Positions 13,278-13,543 of a stretch of DNA of 13,543 bases are shown one piece after another. Each line of letters opens with the position of its first letter. Position 1 is the stretch's first letter. The notes beneath the pieces are model-generated. The model did no database searches. It had not been told where the DNA came from and saw only the letters and a program-made list of their open reading frames with translations. The position numbers and the translations under genes are program-made. The stretch is from Bdellovibrionales bacterium RBG_16_40_8 (GTDB taxonomy: Bacteria > Bdellovibrionota > Bdellovibrionia > Bdellovibrionales > UBA1609): the NCBI GenBank assembly GCA_001769925.1, contig MEPT01000035.1, positions 1 to 13,543 of the forward strand, in the 5' to 3' direction.

Positions 13278-13543
13278 ATGTTAAACCCTTTGCTTGAAAC
13301 CTCACTGAATGAAGCTGTGCGCATGGCAGCACACGAGCACCATGAGTTTGTGAGCCTTGAGCACGTGCTACTTGCGCTTTTAAGTAACAGTGATGCGTCT
13401 GATATTTTAAATTCTTGTGGGGCCAATATTTCTCAGCTTCGTCAAGACCTTGAGCTCTACTTAAATCAACATGCCACTAAAGTTGAGGATGTTATCATCC
13501 AAAAGCTCCCTACTTGGAAGCCAGAACTCACGATTGCCTTTCA
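13278..13543 (+). CDS. clpA: ClpA ATPase of the ClpAP protease, N-terminal part (3' end outside window)
   Basis: The ATG at 13278 follows a perfect ribosome binding site (AAGGAG, 13267-13272) that overlaps the clpS stop. The 88 residues visible are the Clp N-domain: NPLLETSLNEAVRMAAHEHH, then EFVSLEHVLLALLS and the start of the second repeat. This domain is where ClpS docks. Position directly after clpS and the LETSLNEAV.MA start favour ClpA over ClpB or ClpC. The AAA+ modules lie beyond the window. Confidence 0.93.
   Translation, partial: MLNPLLETSLNEAVRMAAHEHHEFVSLEHVLLALLSNSDASDILNSCGANISQLRQDLELYLNQHATKVEDVIIQKLPTWKPELTIAF

Overview
The window is AT-rich, densely packed bacterial DNA with proteobacterial-style housekeeping genes: clpS-clpA, nhaA, tandem universal stress protein, small glycine-rich RRM protein, and AGGAGG-type ribosome binding sites. 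The gene set and a small double zinc-knuckle protein suggest a deltaproteobacterial or Bdellovibrionota-like organism. That placement is inference from gene content only. No tRNA, rRNA, CRISPR array, insertion sequence or prophage was seen.

Layout. Positions 1-3115 (+) hold the 3' end of a GMC flavoprotein alcohol oxidoreductase, an ALDH3-type aldehyde dehydrogenase and an unrecognised exported protein. The first two could act in sequence, alcohol to aldehyde to acid. Positions 3090-3709 (-) hold an RRM RNA-binding protein followed by a small zinc-ribbon protein. A 372-bp intergenic region separates them from a CBS-domain protein at 4082-4492 (+). A probable outer-membrane beta-barrel protein follows at 4519-5721 (-). 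A tiny tyrosine-rich secreted protein, apparently frameshifted, lies at 5877-6087 (+). It converges on nhaA (6091-7233, -), whose start is disrupted or uncertain at a run of seven C (G on the coding strand). A hybrid sensor kinase with a DUF4118-like membrane part, PAS, HisKA, HATPase and a receiver domain occupies 7512-9443 (+). It has a good sigma70-like promoter and a direct-repeat operator candidate upstream.

Positions 9465-10246 are the broken remains of a larger surface protein (FN3-like, Ig-like and PA14 pieces) without a start codon and with a frame break. On the opposite strand, 12665-10248, a tandem UspA protein lies 18 bp upstream of a secreted transglutaminase of the oomycete-elicitor type, so the two look like one operon. 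The window ends with clpS and the start of clpA (+).

Most interesting points: the secreted elicitor-type transglutaminase with catalytic residues intact and its pairing with a stress protein; the Shine-Dalgarno-sequestering inverted repeat in front of the RRM gene; the 22-bp-period repeats at the kinase promoter; and three frame breaks (small Tyr-rich gene, nhaA start, Ig/PA14 remnant) within about 4 kb, which are either real gene decay or phase variation, or sequence errors.
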